Positions 43,557 to 53,029 of a stretch of DNA of 64,000 nucleotides are shown here, piece by piece. The translations under genes and the position numbers were made by a program. Source of the DNA: Sphingobacterium litopenaei. Its GTDB lineage: Bacteria; Bacteroidota; Bacteroidia; Sphingobacteriales; Sphingobacteriaceae. The notes beneath the pieces are model-generated. The model saw only the letters and a list, made by a program, of their open reading frames with translations. It did not search any database and was not told the DNA's origin. Each line of letters starts with the position of its first letter. Position 1 is the first letter of the stretch. The DNA is taken from the NCBI RefSeq assembly GCF_014692495.1, contig NZ_JACOIJ010000001.1:1-64000 (forward strand), given 5' to 3'.

Positions 43557-43733
43557 TTATTTCTTACTAAACGTTTTCGAATATTGAAGAATACGACCAA
43601 TCACATTTTGATTTGGTTCTATTACTAAATTTTTGATTTCCTCTTTAATTTTTGCCTCGAATGTATCTTCAATTAACTCTTCTACTTCGTTTGTGTAAGT
43701 TTCATGTTCTGTTTGAGTAAAGTTTTCTACCAT
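43557..43733 (-). CDS. small acidic protein, unknown
   Basis: A 58-residue protein from the ATG at 43733 (an upstream in-frame TTG is less likely). Acidic N-terminal half (TYTNEVEELIEDTFEAKIKEEI) and a basic C-terminus (ILQYSKTFSKK), predicted largely helical. The frame is flanked by its own terminator, which supports it being a gene. Family not recognised. Confidence 0.5.
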   Translation of the reverse strand: MVENFTQTEHETYTNEVEELIEDTFEAKIKEEIKNLVIEPNQNVIGRILQYSKTFSKK

Positions 43734-43804
43734 AAGCAATTGATTCTTTGTTTACTATATAAACGCAGGACCTTAAGCTTTATTGTGAAAAATTTAACTT
43801 TTTT

Positions 43805-45430
43805 TTACTTTTTCTTATTGATGTAATTGTTAGCTTCTACGATTGCATTATAAGCATTCACAATACCACCACTTACAGAGATTTCATCCAGGTAAACTTT
43901 CTTCGAACTACCGTCTTTTTTGATTTTAACCTTTTGATCTACTTTAGTAACGGATTTAAGAATAATTTCTTTTACTTCTTTAGCGGACAATTGTGGATAG
44001 TACGCTCTTAATAAGGCCGCAACTCCTGATACTACTGGTGCAGCCATACTCGTACCTTGTTGTTCTTTGTATTTGTTTTCAGGCATAGTAGAATTAATTT
44101 CTACACCTGGAGCAAATACATCTACAGATTTATAACCAAAGTTTGAAAAGCTCGCTAACAATTCATCATTTAATTTCCAAGAAGTAGCACCTACAGTAAT
44201 CCAATTACTCGCTTCGCCTGTAATAGCTTCTTGATCATTAGTAAAGTATTTTGTTGGGAAGTTCGGATTAATATCAATATCTTTTCCGTCGTTACCTGCA
44301 GCATGCACTAGCAATACATCTTTTTCTTGTGCATAACGAACTGCTTCGTCTACAGCTTTTTTATTGCTTACGTAGCCTTTACCAAAACTCATATTGATGA
44401 CTTTTGCCCCATTGTCTACTGCGTAGCGAATGCCATTAGCAACATCTTTGTCACGCTCATCACCATTCGGCACTACACGGATAGACATAATCTCTACATT
44501 GTCAGCCACACCATTCACACCGATATTGTTATTGCGTTTAGCTGCAATGATACCAGCGACGTGCGTACCATGACTCGCGTCAGGCCCTTTTACGTCTGGA
44601 TTGCCATAATATCTTTCAGTAGCGTCTTCATAATTGTCACCTACGATATGACGGGGATCAAATTCTTTGTTTAAGTGATATTTGATTTGGGAGCCGAAAT
44701 ATTCGTCTGCCTCTTTGATATCTTCATAGAATTTCTCGAAACTGTCTTTTTCAGTAGCTTTTTTAATAATTGAAATTGCCGTTTTGATATCTCTATTCTC
44801 TGTTTTGTAATTTTCTATATCAGTTTTGGTGATATCTTTTGGTTCTTTCCCGATTTCTGCGACAAATTTATCTACGTTTAATTTTAATCTACCGTAATTT
44901 GTGTTTCCAAAATTAGCTTCATCATACTTAGAAGTATAGTCGGCGATCATCTTTTGGTAAGCGACAAATTCACGACGTTGTGCTTCATTCAATTTTGTCG
45001 AAGGAAGTACTGATGCATAAATAGGATCTAGTTTTTTGATTTGACGCGTTACTTCTAAATTGTCATAATTGACATTCTCTCCATTAGCATTTCCGATAAA
45101 ATTCCAACCAAATTTGTCGTCGATATATCCATTTTTATCGTCATCTTTACCGTTGGCGTTAGCCTCTTTTTTGTTAATCCAAAGGACGTCTTTCAAGTCT
45201 TCGTGGTATACATCTACACCGCCATCTATTACCGCTACAATAACAGGTGTAGCCTTTCTTCCTTTTAACAATTCGTAAGCTTTCTCCGTACTGACACCCA
45301 TAATGCCGTCAGATTTGTAATCAAGATTGTACCAGTTGGCCGGTGCTTTATCTTTTTTATCTTGGGCGAAACCTGTAAATGGTAATATTCCAATTCCAAG
45401 TAAAGCAATGAAAAGTTTTGTTTTATGCAT
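43805..45430 (-). CDS. secreted subtilisin-like (S8) serine protease
   Basis: A 541-residue protease with signal peptide 1-22 (GFAQD). Catalytic triad: Asp69 in VAVIDGGVDVYHEDL, His287 in SHGTHVAGIIAA, Ser461 in GTSMAAPVVSGVAAL; the oxyanion Asn in HAAGNDGKD. Between Asp and His there is an unusually long insertion (over 200 residues, polar and partly helical), common to Bacteroidetes S8 proteases of this group. No propeptide of the usual I9 type and no C-terminal sorting domain is visible. Probably periplasmic or surface. Confidence 0.93.
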   Translation of the reverse strand: MHKTKLFIALLGIGILPFTGFAQDKKDKAPANWYNLDYKSDGIMGVSTEKAYELLKGRKATPVIVAVIDGGVDVYHEDLKDVLWINKKEANANGKDDDKNGYIDDKFGWNFIGNANGENVNYDNLEVTRQIKKLDPIYASVLPSTKLNEAQRREFVAYQKMIADYTSKYDEANFGNTNYGRLKLNVDKFVAEIGKEPKDITKTDIENYKTENRDIKTAISIIKKATEKDSFEKFYEDIKEADEYFGSQIKYHLNKEFDPRHIVGDNYEDATERYYGNPDVKGPDASHGTHVAGIIAAKRNNNIGVNGVADNVEIMSIRVVPNGDERDKDVANGIRYAVDNGAKVINMSFGKGYVSNKKAVDEAVRYAQEKDVLLVHAAGNDGKDIDINPNFPTKYFTNDQEAITGEASNWITVGATSWKLNDELLASFSNFGYKSVDVFAPGVEINSTMPENKYKEQQGTSMAAPVVSGVAALLRAYYPQLSAKEVKEIILKSVTKVDQKVKIKKDGSSKKVYLDEISVSGGIVNAYNAIVEANNYINKKK

Positions 45431-45454
45431 ACTTTATGATATAAAATTTTTAAA

Positions 45455-45462
45455 CAAATATA
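45455..45462 (-). promoter_or_regulatory. -7 element of the S8 protease gene
   Basis: TATATTTG on the minus strand 24 bp before the ATG. The 45431-45770 divergent gap otherwise holds only AT-rich sequence, including the upstream region of the prolyl oligopeptidase gene; nothing else was recognised. Confidence 0.5.
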
Positions 45463-45770
45463 ATGCTATTATTATGCCACTAAGACTCTATTAAGTAAGA
45501 AAAGATTAGTTGTAACTTAAATATTGCATTGTTAACTATTATGCGTTAGCATGATTTGTTTTTTCAAATTAAGAATAAATTTCTTTTTTAAGAAATTGAT
45601 GTGATAAAAGGTTTTACTACTTCCATCCAGAACCTTGTTATAAGATTTTATAAATCTTATGAAAAAAGAGATAGAAAGTTAAAGGGGTGATCTTAATATC
45701 TTTAAAAAGTTACTCATTTTCAAATGAGGGAAGCGGAATATAAAGTATATTTATTAAAATATATTTTACT

Positions 45771-47927
45771 ATGTTAGCCTCAAAAAACAACTGGATGATT
45801 ATTTTAAGTATGGCAGTAGCGTCTTGTTCACAAAAAGCTGAAAAAACACCTGTCACTTGGCCTGAAGCCCAGGCGCCTATAGCGGATATTAAACCGCATA
45901 ATCGTATAATTCATGGAGATACTGTAGTAGATAATTACTATTGGTTGAATGACTTTTTTAAGAAAGGTCCAGATTCAGCGAATGTAGTGAAGTATCTGGA
46001 AGCTGAAAATGAGTATACCAAGCAGGTAATGGCGGGTACGGAGGATTTTCAACAAAAACTTTTTGAAGAAATGAAAGGTCGCATCAAAGAAAAAGATGAG
46101 TCTGTACCTTATTTCTATAATGGATACTACTATTATAATCGTACTGAAGAAGGTAAACAATATTATAAAGTTTGCCGTAAGAAAGGTTCATTAGATGCAC
46201 CAGAAGAGATATTGTTGGATGTGGATAAAATGGCCGAAGGAAAGCCATATTATGCTATTGGCGGTTCTTCGGTAAGTCCAAACAACAAGTTGTTGGCTTA
46301 TGGTGTGGACGAAGTTTCGAGAAGGGAATATGTCTTGCATATCAAGAACCTGGAGACAGGAGAGATTTATAAAGATAGGATAGAGCGTACAAGTGGTGGT
46401 GCTACATGGGCTGCCGATAATAAAACTATTTTTTATACTTCTAAAAATCCTGTAACGCTCTTATCCGAAAAAATAAAACGTCATACTTTAGGAACAGATG
46501 CATCGCAGGACGTCGTGGTGTATGATGAAAAGGATAATACGAATTATATTGGCGTAGGAAAATCCAAAGATGGTAAATATATTTTTATACAATCGCAGAA
46601 TACACTTAGCTCCGAAATACGTTATTTAGCAGCGGATAATCCGAATGGTGATTTTAAAGTTTTCCAACCACGTTTGAAAGAAGTGCTTTATTCTGTGACT
46701 CCATTAGCAGATAGGTTCTTAATCCGTACTAATGCGGATGGTGCGAAAAACTTTAAGATTGTAGAAACACCTTTGGATAAAACTACCAAAGAAAATTGGA
46801 AAGATTTTATTCCGCATCGCAATGATGTGTTAATCGAAGATATCGATGAGTTCAAAGAATTTTTGGTTGTTTCTGAACGTAAAAATGGTTTAACAAATCT
46901 TTCTGTTCGTAATCTAAAAGATAATTCAGTACATGATTTGGATTTTGGTGAAGCAGCTTTTACTGTTTATCCAAGTGTTAATGCCGAATATGATACCGAT
47001 GTAGTGCGTTATGGTTATACTTCTATGGTAACACCATCCTCTACTTTTGATTACAATATGAAAACGAAGGAAAAAACCTTATTGAAACAACAAGAGGTTT
47101 TGGGTGGATACAATCCAGAAGAATATGTGACCGAACGTACTTTTGCGACAGCAACAGATGGTACTAAAGTCCCAATTTCATTGGTGTACAAGAAGGGTAC
47201 AAAGAAAGATGGTTCTGCGCCATTGTTCTTATATGCATACGGCTCGTATGGTGCTTCCATGGATCCAACATTTAGTTCGATTCGCTTATCATTATTGGAT
47301 AGAGGATTTATCTACGCAATAGCGCATATTCGTGGAGGTGAGGAGATGGGACGTCAATGGTACGAAGATGGTAAGATGATGAAAAAAATCAATACGTTTA
47401 CCGATTTCATTGACTGTGGTAAATATTTAATTGAAAACAAATACACATCTAAAGGTCATTTGTATGCGGAAGGTGGAAGTGCAGGAGGTTTGTTGATGGG
47501 TGCTGTTGTTAATATGGCTCCTGATCTTTGGAATGGTGTTATCGCAGCAGTTCCTTTTGTGGATGTCGTGAATACGATGTTGGATGAAACTATTCCTTTG
47601 ACTACAAATGAATACGATGAATGGGGGAATCCAAATAATAAAGAAGCTTACTTCTATATGAAATCCTATTCACCATATGAAAATATCGAGGCGAAAGAAT
47701 ATCCAAATATGTTAGTGACGACAGGACTTCACGATAGTCAAGTGCAGTATTTCGAACCTGCAAAATGGGTGGGAAAATTGCGTGCAACGAAGAAAGGAAA
47801 TAACTTGTTGTTGTTAAAAACCGATATGGACTTCGGTCATGGAGGAGCATCTGGTCGTTTTGATTATCTGAAAGACCAAGCTTTGGAATGGGCATTTATT
47901 TTGAAACTAGAAGGGATTACTAAATAA
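45771..47927 (+). CDS. prolyl oligopeptidase family (S9) lipoprotein
   Basis: A 718-residue S9A peptidase cleaving short peptides after proline or, in the oligopeptidase B group, basic residues. Lipoprotein signal: SMAVASC with Cys19. After a beta-propeller (about 60-420), the alpha/beta hydrolase carries Ser570 in EGGSAGGLLMGAVVN, Asp655 in GLHDSQVQYFEPAKW and His690 in FGHGGASGRFDY. The details (AYGSYGASMDPTFSS, RGGEEMGRQWYEDGK) are closest to the PtrB/oligopeptidase B branch. Anchored outside the cytoplasm. Confidence 0.92.
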   Translation: MLASKNNWMIILSMAVASCSQKAEKTPVTWPEAQAPIADIKPHNRIIHGDTVVDNYYWLNDFFKKGPDSANVVKYLEAENEYTKQVMAGTEDFQQKLFEEMKGRIKEKDESVPYFYNGYYYYNRTEEGKQYYKVCRKKGSLDAPEEILLDVDKMAEGKPYYAIGGSSVSPNNKLLAYGVDEVSRREYVLHIKNLETGEIYKDRIERTSGGATWAADNKTIFYTSKNPVTLLSEKIKRHTLGTDASQDVVVYDEKDNTNYIGVGKSKDGKYIFIQSQNTLSSEIRYLAADNPNGDFKVFQPRLKEVLYSVTPLADRFLIRTNADGAKNFKIVETPLDKTTKENWKDFIPHRNDVLIEDIDEFKEFLVVSERKNGLTNLSVRNLKDNSVHDLDFGEAAFTVYPSVNAEYDTDVVRYGYTSMVTPSSTFDYNMKTKEKTLLKQQEVLGGYNPEEYVTERTFATATDGTKVPISLVYKKGTKKDGSAPLFLYAYGSYGASMDPTFSSIRLSLLDRGFIYAIAHIRGGEEMGRQWYEDGKMMKKINTFTDFIDCGKYLIENKYTSKGHLYAEGGSAGGLLMGAVVNMAPDLWNGVIAAVPFVDVVNTMLDETIPLTTNEYDEWGNPNNKEAYFYMKSYSPYENIEAKEYPNMLVTTGLHDSQVQYFEPAKWVGKLRATKKGNNLLLLKTDMDFGHGGASGRFDYLKDQALEWAFILKLEGITK

Positions 47928-47941
47928 TTTAAATTTTATAT

Positions 47942-48523
47942 ATGTTGAAAACACGCGTTTTATTCGCTTTTTTTATTCTTTTTAATTTAGCCGCTTATGC
48001 GCAGAAATCAGAAACTTTTGTCGTTAACCCGACTAAGTCTTTGGTGAAATGGGCTGGAAAGAAGATTGTTGGTGGAAATACAGAAGGTACTATTCTGGTG
48101 TCAAAAGGTTCTTTGGTATTTTCAAATAAGCAATTAAAATTCGGTGAAATCGTCATGGATGCGAAGAGCATTAATTCTGAAAAAGCTCCTTCTCGATTAG
48201 TAGCTCACTTAAAAAACGAAGATTTCTTTGATGTCGAGAAATTTCCTACAGGGACTTTTGTTATTACTTCTGTGAAGACAGAAAAAACTACTGCACAAGT
48301 TTCGGGCAAAATGACAATTAAAGGTATTACTAAAGATTTGTCTTTTCCAGCGGAAATCACATATGGCAAAGATGTAGTTGTTGCCAAAGCAACAGGAGTA
48401 AAAGTAAACCGTACGTTATTTGACGTAAAATATCGCTCGGGGAGTATTTTCTCAGGATTAGGCGATGGTGCTATCGAAGATGATTTTGTATTGGATATTA
48501 CTTTAGTTGCAGAGAACAAATAA
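47942..48523 (+). CDS. YceI-family protein
   Basis: A 193-residue periplasmic lipocalin-like protein binding polyisoprenoids. Signal peptide 1-20 (AAYAQK). Typical strands: VVNPTKSLVKWAGKKIVGGNTEGTI, LVAHLKNEDFFDVEKFPTGTFVI, VSGKMTIKGITKDLSFPAEI and ending DDFVLDITLVAE. It starts 14 bp after the peptidase gene and likely shares its transcript; a perfect palindromic terminator follows. Confidence 0.9.
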   Translation: MLKTRVLFAFFILFNLAAYAQKSETFVVNPTKSLVKWAGKKIVGGNTEGTILVSKGSLVFSNKQLKFGEIVMDAKSINSEKAPSRLVAHLKNEDFFDVEKFPTGTFVITSVKTEKTTAQVSGKMTIKGITKDLSFPAEITYGKDVVVAKATGVKVNRTLFDVKYRSGSIFSGLGDGAIEDDFVLDITLVAENK

Positions 48524-48550
48524 AACTTCTTGAATAAGATCAATAATTCA

Positions 48551-48588
48551 TAATAGAAAAGGCTGCAAATTTGCAGCCTTTTCTATTA
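48551..48588. terminator. bidirectional perfect palindromic terminator
   Basis: 19-bp arms, taatagaaaaggctgcaaa (48551-48569) and its exact complement (48570-48588). It contains the stop codon of the minus-strand small gene at 48586. Confidence 0.85.
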
Positions 48589-48741
48589 TATAGTTTTAGA
48601 ACTTTTATCTAATTCACATCCACAACCTTTGCCACAGCCTCCTTGCGGTTTGGATTTAGAAGGGATAAATTTTCGAATGACAGACACTACAGCAATAATA
48701 AATATTACCACGATAATGATGTATTGAAGTGTTAGTGACAT
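48586..48741 (-). CDS. FeoB-associated Cys-rich membrane protein
   Basis: A 51-residue protein too short to be obvious. It has an N-terminal hydrophobic helix (LQYIIIVVIFIIAVVSVI, residues 5-22) and a C-terminal cysteine cluster GGCGKGCGCE. This is the layout of the small FeoB-associated Cys-rich membrane proteins (PF12669) that lie downstream of feoB in many bacteria and are thought to assist iron uptake. It lies 134 bp downstream of feoB on the same strand; its TAA is inside the terminator hairpin. Confidence 0.8.
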   Translation of the reverse strand: MSLTLQYIIIVVIFIIAVVSVIRKFIPSKSKPQGGCGKGCGCELDKSSKTI

Positions 48742-48786
48742 AATTTTTTACTTTGTATGATTTGATAATCAAATGTTAGAATAAAA

Positions 48787-48859
48787 CGTCCTTTCGAATG
48801 TAGTAAAACGGAATGAGAAATCTCATTGTTTAGATTTCTCCCTTTCGGTCGAAATGACG
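48787..48859. repeat. interspersed GTCATTTCGAACG palindromic repeat, copy 3
   Basis: cgtcctttcgaatgtagtaa at the left, gaatgagaaatct in the arm, agatttctccctttcggtcg then aaatgacg at the right: a long imperfect hairpin between feoB and the small Feo protein gene, related to 17441-17509 and 32304-32409. Confidence 0.65.
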
Positions 48860-48875
48860 ATTAATGTAAATCACT

Positions 48876-50978
48876 TTATTTTAAAAGTTGATATGCAATT
48901 AAAGCAGCAACATAGGCTAATCCTGTCATAAAACCAGCTTGAATGATTGTCCATTTCCATGAGCCAGTTTCTTTTCTCACGACCCCAATGGTAGCCATAC
49001 ATTGCATTGCAAATGCGTAAAATAATAATAACGATATACCCGTCGCAAAATTATATGTAGGTAATCCGGTATTTCTGTTGATTTCGGATTTCATGCGTTC
49101 AAACAAAGTAGCTTTTTGTGCATCATCCTCAATATCGACATCTTCTCCCAAAGAATACACCACAGCTACAGTTCCGACGAATACCTCACGAGCTGCAAAA
49201 GAAGCTAATAATCCGATTCCTATTTTCCAATCATAACCCAAAGGTCTGATTACAGGCTCAATTCCTCTACCTAAATAACCCAAATAAGAATATTCTGTTT
49301 TGTATGCTGAAACTTCTAATTGAATTTCTTCATCCGAAAGGTGAGGTTTTTCTGTTGCGATGTATTTTTCTGGTTCTGAAAAACGGTCATTTGGACCGAA
49401 ATTACCCAATACCCAAAGAATAATGGAGATAGCCAAAATAATCTTACCAGCACCCACTAGGAAACCTAAAGATTTCTCCCAAACGGTATTTAAGACATTT
49501 TTTAAATCTGGTTTTTTATATGTAGGTAATTCGAATATTAAGAAGGAATTACGTACAGATTTTATGATTTTGTTTAATATCAAAGCCGAAAGCAAAGCCC
49601 CGATAATCCCCAATAAATACATTCCAAATAGTGTGATTCCTTGAAGATTAAATCCTAAGAATTCAGTGTCTGGAATGACCAAGCCAATAATCACAATGTA
49701 AATTGGCAACCTAGCAGAACAAGTCATAAAAGGAGTTACCAGCATGGTTAAAAGGCGTTCTTTTGGATTTTCGATATTACGCGCCGACATCACGGCTGGA
49801 ATAGCACATGCCGCACCAGACATTAATGGAATTACGGATTTGCCATTTAAACCAAAAGGTTTTAACCAACGGTCCATCAAGAAGACTACACGGCTCATAT
49901 AACCTGTTTCTTCCATCAAAGCGATAAAAAGAAATAGAATAATAATCTGAGGCAAGAAAATCACGATACCACCAATACCCGCTATGATTCCGTTGACCAA
50001 TAAGTCATTTAATGGACCTTCTGGGAAGTTACCCGCTACATATTCACCTAATGATGCGAATAATCCATCTACAGCATCCATTAAAGGTCCCGACCAAGCA
50101 TAGATAGCTTGGAAGATTAAGAATAAAATGCCAAAGAAAATAATATAACCTAATATCGGATGAATAAGGATATTGTCTATTTTCTCAGTAAAAGAAAGCT
50201 TTTTGTTTACAGATTTAGTTACAATAGCAGCTAAATCTCTTTGTATCTTATCGTGACGAAGAATTGCTTCTTCTTTTTGCAATTGTTGGGTGGAAATTTG
50301 GTGATTAGCGCGGATAGCCTGTAATTCTTTACACGTTTCCACCGGAAGAATATTTTGATTATCCAATGCCAAATGCATCCACGTCTTATATTCTGTATCT
50401 AAAGGAAATAATTTTTTAGCCGCTGATAGTGCTTCAGCATATTGCGTAGGCAATTCCAAAGATCCAAAATATGGTCCTACTTGGGTTTCAAATCCTTTGA
50501 TTAGTGCATCTACACCTTTTCCCGTGCGTGCATTGGTACGATAAAAAGTAGTTTTAAGATAAGCTTGTAGTTTTTCGTAATCTATCTCCAAACCTTTATC
50601 TGCAATTTCGTCTTCCATATTAATGACGAAAATAGCAGGTAAACCAATTTCACGAACCTGTTGATAGATAATTATACCACGGTTGATCGTACTTGGTTCA
50701 GACACAACTACTACAAGTTCTGGATATTCCTTCCCATTCTTATTCAATAAGATATTTAATACAACCTCTTCATCCAATGAATTTGGGAAAAGTGTATATG
50801 TACCTGGAAGGTCGATAATATGATATTCATTGTTATTAGCTTTGATGGTACCTTCTCTTTTTTCAACAGTGATACCAGGGTAATTACCTACTTTTTGATT
50901 GAGTTTGGTGATTCGATTAAAAAGAGATGTCTTACCTACATTCGGATTACCCAATAAAGCTATAGTCTTTTTCTTCAT
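48876..50978 (-). CDS. feoB: ferrous iron transporter FeoB
   Basis: A 700-residue Fe2+ uptake permease with N-terminal G domain: G1 GNPNVGKTSLF (10-20), G3 IDLPGTY, G4-like VINMEDE; then the membrane core with two Gate motifs (LMSGAACAIPAVMSAR and FAAREVFVGTVAVVYS), helices such as GIGGIVIFLPQIIILFLFIALME and the C-terminal GLAYVAALIAYQLL. G4 reads NMED rather than NKxD, as in other FeoB proteins (NMxD). Its ATG overlaps the feoA stop (TAATG), showing translational coupling. Confidence 0.97.
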   Translation of the reverse strand: MKKKTIALLGNPNVGKTSLFNRITKLNQKVGNYPGITVEKREGTIKANNNEYHIIDLPGTYTLFPNSLDEEVVLNILLNKNGKEYPELVVVVSEPSTINRGIIIYQQVREIGLPAIFVINMEDEIADKGLEIDYEKLQAYLKTTFYRTNARTGKGVDALIKGFETQVGPYFGSLELPTQYAEALSAAKKLFPLDTEYKTWMHLALDNQNILPVETCKELQAIRANHQISTQQLQKEEAILRHDKIQRDLAAIVTKSVNKKLSFTEKIDNILIHPILGYIIFFGILFLIFQAIYAWSGPLMDAVDGLFASLGEYVAGNFPEGPLNDLLVNGIIAGIGGIVIFLPQIIILFLFIALMEETGYMSRVVFLMDRWLKPFGLNGKSVIPLMSGAACAIPAVMSARNIENPKERLLTMLVTPFMTCSARLPIYIVIIGLVIPDTEFLGFNLQGITLFGMYLLGIIGALLSALILNKIIKSVRNSFLIFELPTYKKPDLKNVLNTVWEKSLGFLVGAGKIILAISIILWVLGNFGPNDRFSEPEKYIATEKPHLSDEEIQLEVSAYKTEYSYLGYLGRGIEPVIRPLGYDWKIGIGLLASFAAREVFVGTVAVVYSLGEDVDIEDDAQKATLFERMKSEINRNTGLPTYNFATGISLLLFYAFAMQCMATIGVVRKETGSWKWTIIQAGFMTGLAYVAALIAYQLLK

Positions 50979-51217
50979 TATATTTTCGTTGCTAAAATTA
51001 AAGCCGCTTCGGATTTACGGATGGCAATTAATGAATCATCGTGTTTGATATTGATGCAGATAGGACCATTAAATGGCGCTTTATGCTTTATCGTAATGGC
51101 AGATCCAGGTGCAAAGCCTAATTCATAAAACTTAGCAGGAAGTGAATCATTGATGAAAGAATCAATTACGGCTTCATCACCTTTATCAAGTTTGTCAAGC
51201 GATACTTTATTTTGCAT
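50978..51217 (-). CDS. feoA: ferrous iron transport protein A
   Basis: A 79-residue SH3-like FeoA domain protein: LDKLDKGDEAVIDSF, LPAKFYELGFAPGSAITIKHKAPF and SLIAIRKSEAALILA follow the family. The frame can be extended by six codons upstream but MQNKVSLDK at 51217 is the likely start. It precedes feoB with overlapping stop and start. Confidence 0.92.
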   Translation of the reverse strand: MQNKVSLDKLDKGDEAVIDSFINDSLPAKFYELGFAPGSAITIKHKAPFNGPICINIKHDDSLIAIRKSEAALILATKI

Positions 51218-51350
51218 TATTGTTATTTTAAACAAGAATTAACTGATTTGAATGGTCAAATATACTCAAAATAGCCATAGAGCTAGGCAGAGTTATTGTC
51301 AAATCTTTGTTAGTTATTTAGAATGATTAAAAATAAATCAAATAGAAAGC

Positions 51351-51382
51351 AAAAGTCCAAATCTTTTGAGATCTGGACTTTT
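51351..51382 (-). terminator. terminator of ZIP transporter operon
   Basis: 14-bp arms aaaagtccaaatct/agatctggactttt with one mismatch and tttg loop, with a T tract on the minus side, 12 bp after the ZIP gene stop. Confidence 0.8.
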
Positions 51383-51393
51383 ATTTATATTGT

Positions 51394-52245
51394 TTAATGA
51401 TTATGGTCTTCGTGATTATTATGATCATGTCCTTCGTGATTGTGGTCGTGATGTTCATCCTTGTGTTCATGGAGATCATGTTCTTCAGTGCCGTGTTGAT
51501 GTCCTCCGTGACTATGGTCGTGAGCAGGGAACAAGAATGTGGTCAAGGATAAAGCTATACCTAAAAATACAGCTGCCATCTTCTTTTTGTTGAAATGATG
51601 GTGGTCGGCAGATCCCGATTCAAATAAAATCGTAGTGGAGATATGTAAAAATATACCAATAACCACAGCCATGATTTTATCAAAATGTTGGGATAAATTG
51701 CTCACCTCTCCATCGCTCAACACATTACTCGTTAAGAATCCTAGTGGTGTCATCGAAGCAAAAACTAACAACAAGACAATGATTGCATTTTTAGATAGTC
51801 TAGTGTTCAGCAATAAACTTCCTAAGGCAAATGCTGCAGGAATGTGGTGCACTGCAATACCAAAAACCAATTGGGATTGATGACCTGATACCAAAGGCAT
51901 CCCTTCTAGGAAGGCGTGCAGACATAAACTTATCATAATGCCTAACGGAAAACCTGCTTCATGGTGGTGTATATGTCCATGCTCAATTCCTTGCGAAAAT
52001 TGTTCTAATAACAATTGGAATATAAAACCGCCCAAGATGTAAAGACCAATTACTTCAGGACTTGTATTTCCTTCTGTATAAGCATGAGGAATTAGATGCA
52101 ATACCGTAATAGCAAATAAGTAAGCTCCACTAAATGACAGTATCAGCTTTAAGTAATTTGTGTTGTCGCGTTTTACAAAAAATACTGCCAATCCTGCGAT
52201 CGAAGCAGATATGAAAAGTATAGCAACAATAAGAAAAGGACTCAT
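51394..52245 (-). CDS. ZIP-family metal transporter with His-rich tail
   Basis: A 283-residue ZIP permease moving Zn2+, Fe2+ or similar into the cytoplasm. About eight helices; the metal-binding motifs lie in helices four and five: SLCLHAFLEGMPL and VHHIPAAFALG (HxxxE-type and HHxP). The C-terminal 40 residues are extraordinarily rich in His, Asp and Glu (HDHSHGGHQHGTEEHDLHEH and onward), an extension that could buffer metal. It overlaps in operon order with the PAP2 gene (3 bp gap) and lies beside the feo genes. Confidence 0.92.
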   Translation of the reverse strand: MSPFLIVAILFISASIAGLAVFFVKRDNTNYLKLILSFSGAYLFAITVLHLIPHAYTEGNTSPEVIGLYILGGFIFQLLLEQFSQGIEHGHIHHHEAGFPLGIMISLCLHAFLEGMPLVSGHQSQLVFGIAVHHIPAAFALGSLLLNTRLSKNAIIVLLLVFASMTPLGFLTSNVLSDGEVSNLSQHFDKIMAVVIGIFLHISTTILFESGSADHHHFNKKKMAAVFLGIALSLTTFLFPAHDHSHGGHQHGTEEHDLHEHKDEHHDHNHEGHDHNNHEDHNH

Positions 52246-52248
52246 ATA

Positions 52249-52842
52249 TTATTGTGTCGTTAAATTCTGTTTTTCTTCTACGAAAGAGGGAACAAAGCGA
52301 TTAAACAAATAGCCTGTCGTTAATCCAATGAGTATTCCCAATATGGATCCGCAAAGTACGTCGAAAGGATAGTGTACACCTACATAGATTTGTGAAAAGG
52401 AAATAGCTGCCGCCCAAAGGATACATAACCATAGGGTATGACGCCATTTGCGACGGAACAATACAATCCAAAAGAAAGCCATTGCAAAATGATTCGTGGC
52501 ATGTGAACTGGTAAAACTATAACCGGTTCCGCAACGTACACGTACATTTACGTCATGTTTGAACTCAATGTCATTACATGGACGTACTCTTTTTATATTC
52601 TTTTTGATGAGATGTGACGAAACAGCATCCGAAATTCCAAAATTCAATAGGGTACAAGCCACTATAATTATCCCTAATTTGCCATAATGCTTAATGAAAA
52701 AGATAATCAAGAATAAATATAATGGAGCCCACGTGTAAGGGTTTCTTAAAATCGGCAGTAGCCAATCAAATACAGGATTGCTCATTCCTTGGTTGATAGC
52801 CAAGAAAATTTCCTTATCTAATTCGATGATTTGTTGTAACAT
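52249..52842 (-). CDS. PAP2-family membrane phosphatase
   Basis: A 197-residue phosphatase of the phosphatidic acid phosphatase type 2 family, acting on lipid phosphates such as undecaprenyl pyrophosphate at the outer face of the inner membrane. The three motifs are IKKNIKRVRPC (KxxxxxxRP), SFTSSHATNHF (SSH form of PSGH) and SQIYVGVHYPFDVLCG (SRxxxxxHxxxD form). Five to six hydrophobic helices. Three bases separate it from the ZIP gene. Confidence 0.9.
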   Translation of the reverse strand: MLQQIIELDKEIFLAINQGMSNPVFDWLLPILRNPYTWAPLYLFLIIFFIKHYGKLGIIIVACTLLNFGISDAVSSHLIKKNIKRVRPCNDIEFKHDVNVRVRCGTGYSFTSSHATNHFAMAFFWIVLFRRKWRHTLWLCILWAAAISFSQIYVGVHYPFDVLCGSILGILIGLTTGYLFNRFVPSFVEEKQNLTTQ

Positions 52843-53029
52843 ATATTTGATTGTGGTTTATGTATTGAATGCTAAAAATACATTATTTTCCATCAAAGTG
52901 AAATAGTATTAATCTGCAAAATACACAAAGTTGCAACAAAGGTAGTCTTTTTGAGATTATTTTGGAATAATAACTTGTCTTTTTTTTAGATTGTCTTATT
53001 TTTACAGCTCATAAACTTGAAAGAAAAAT

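Noticed and set aside
51366..51593. Plus-strand ORF rich in Asp, Arg, His and Cys
   Set aside because: It is the complement of the His-rich tail of the ZIP gene; the composition is a mirror of the low-complexity codons.
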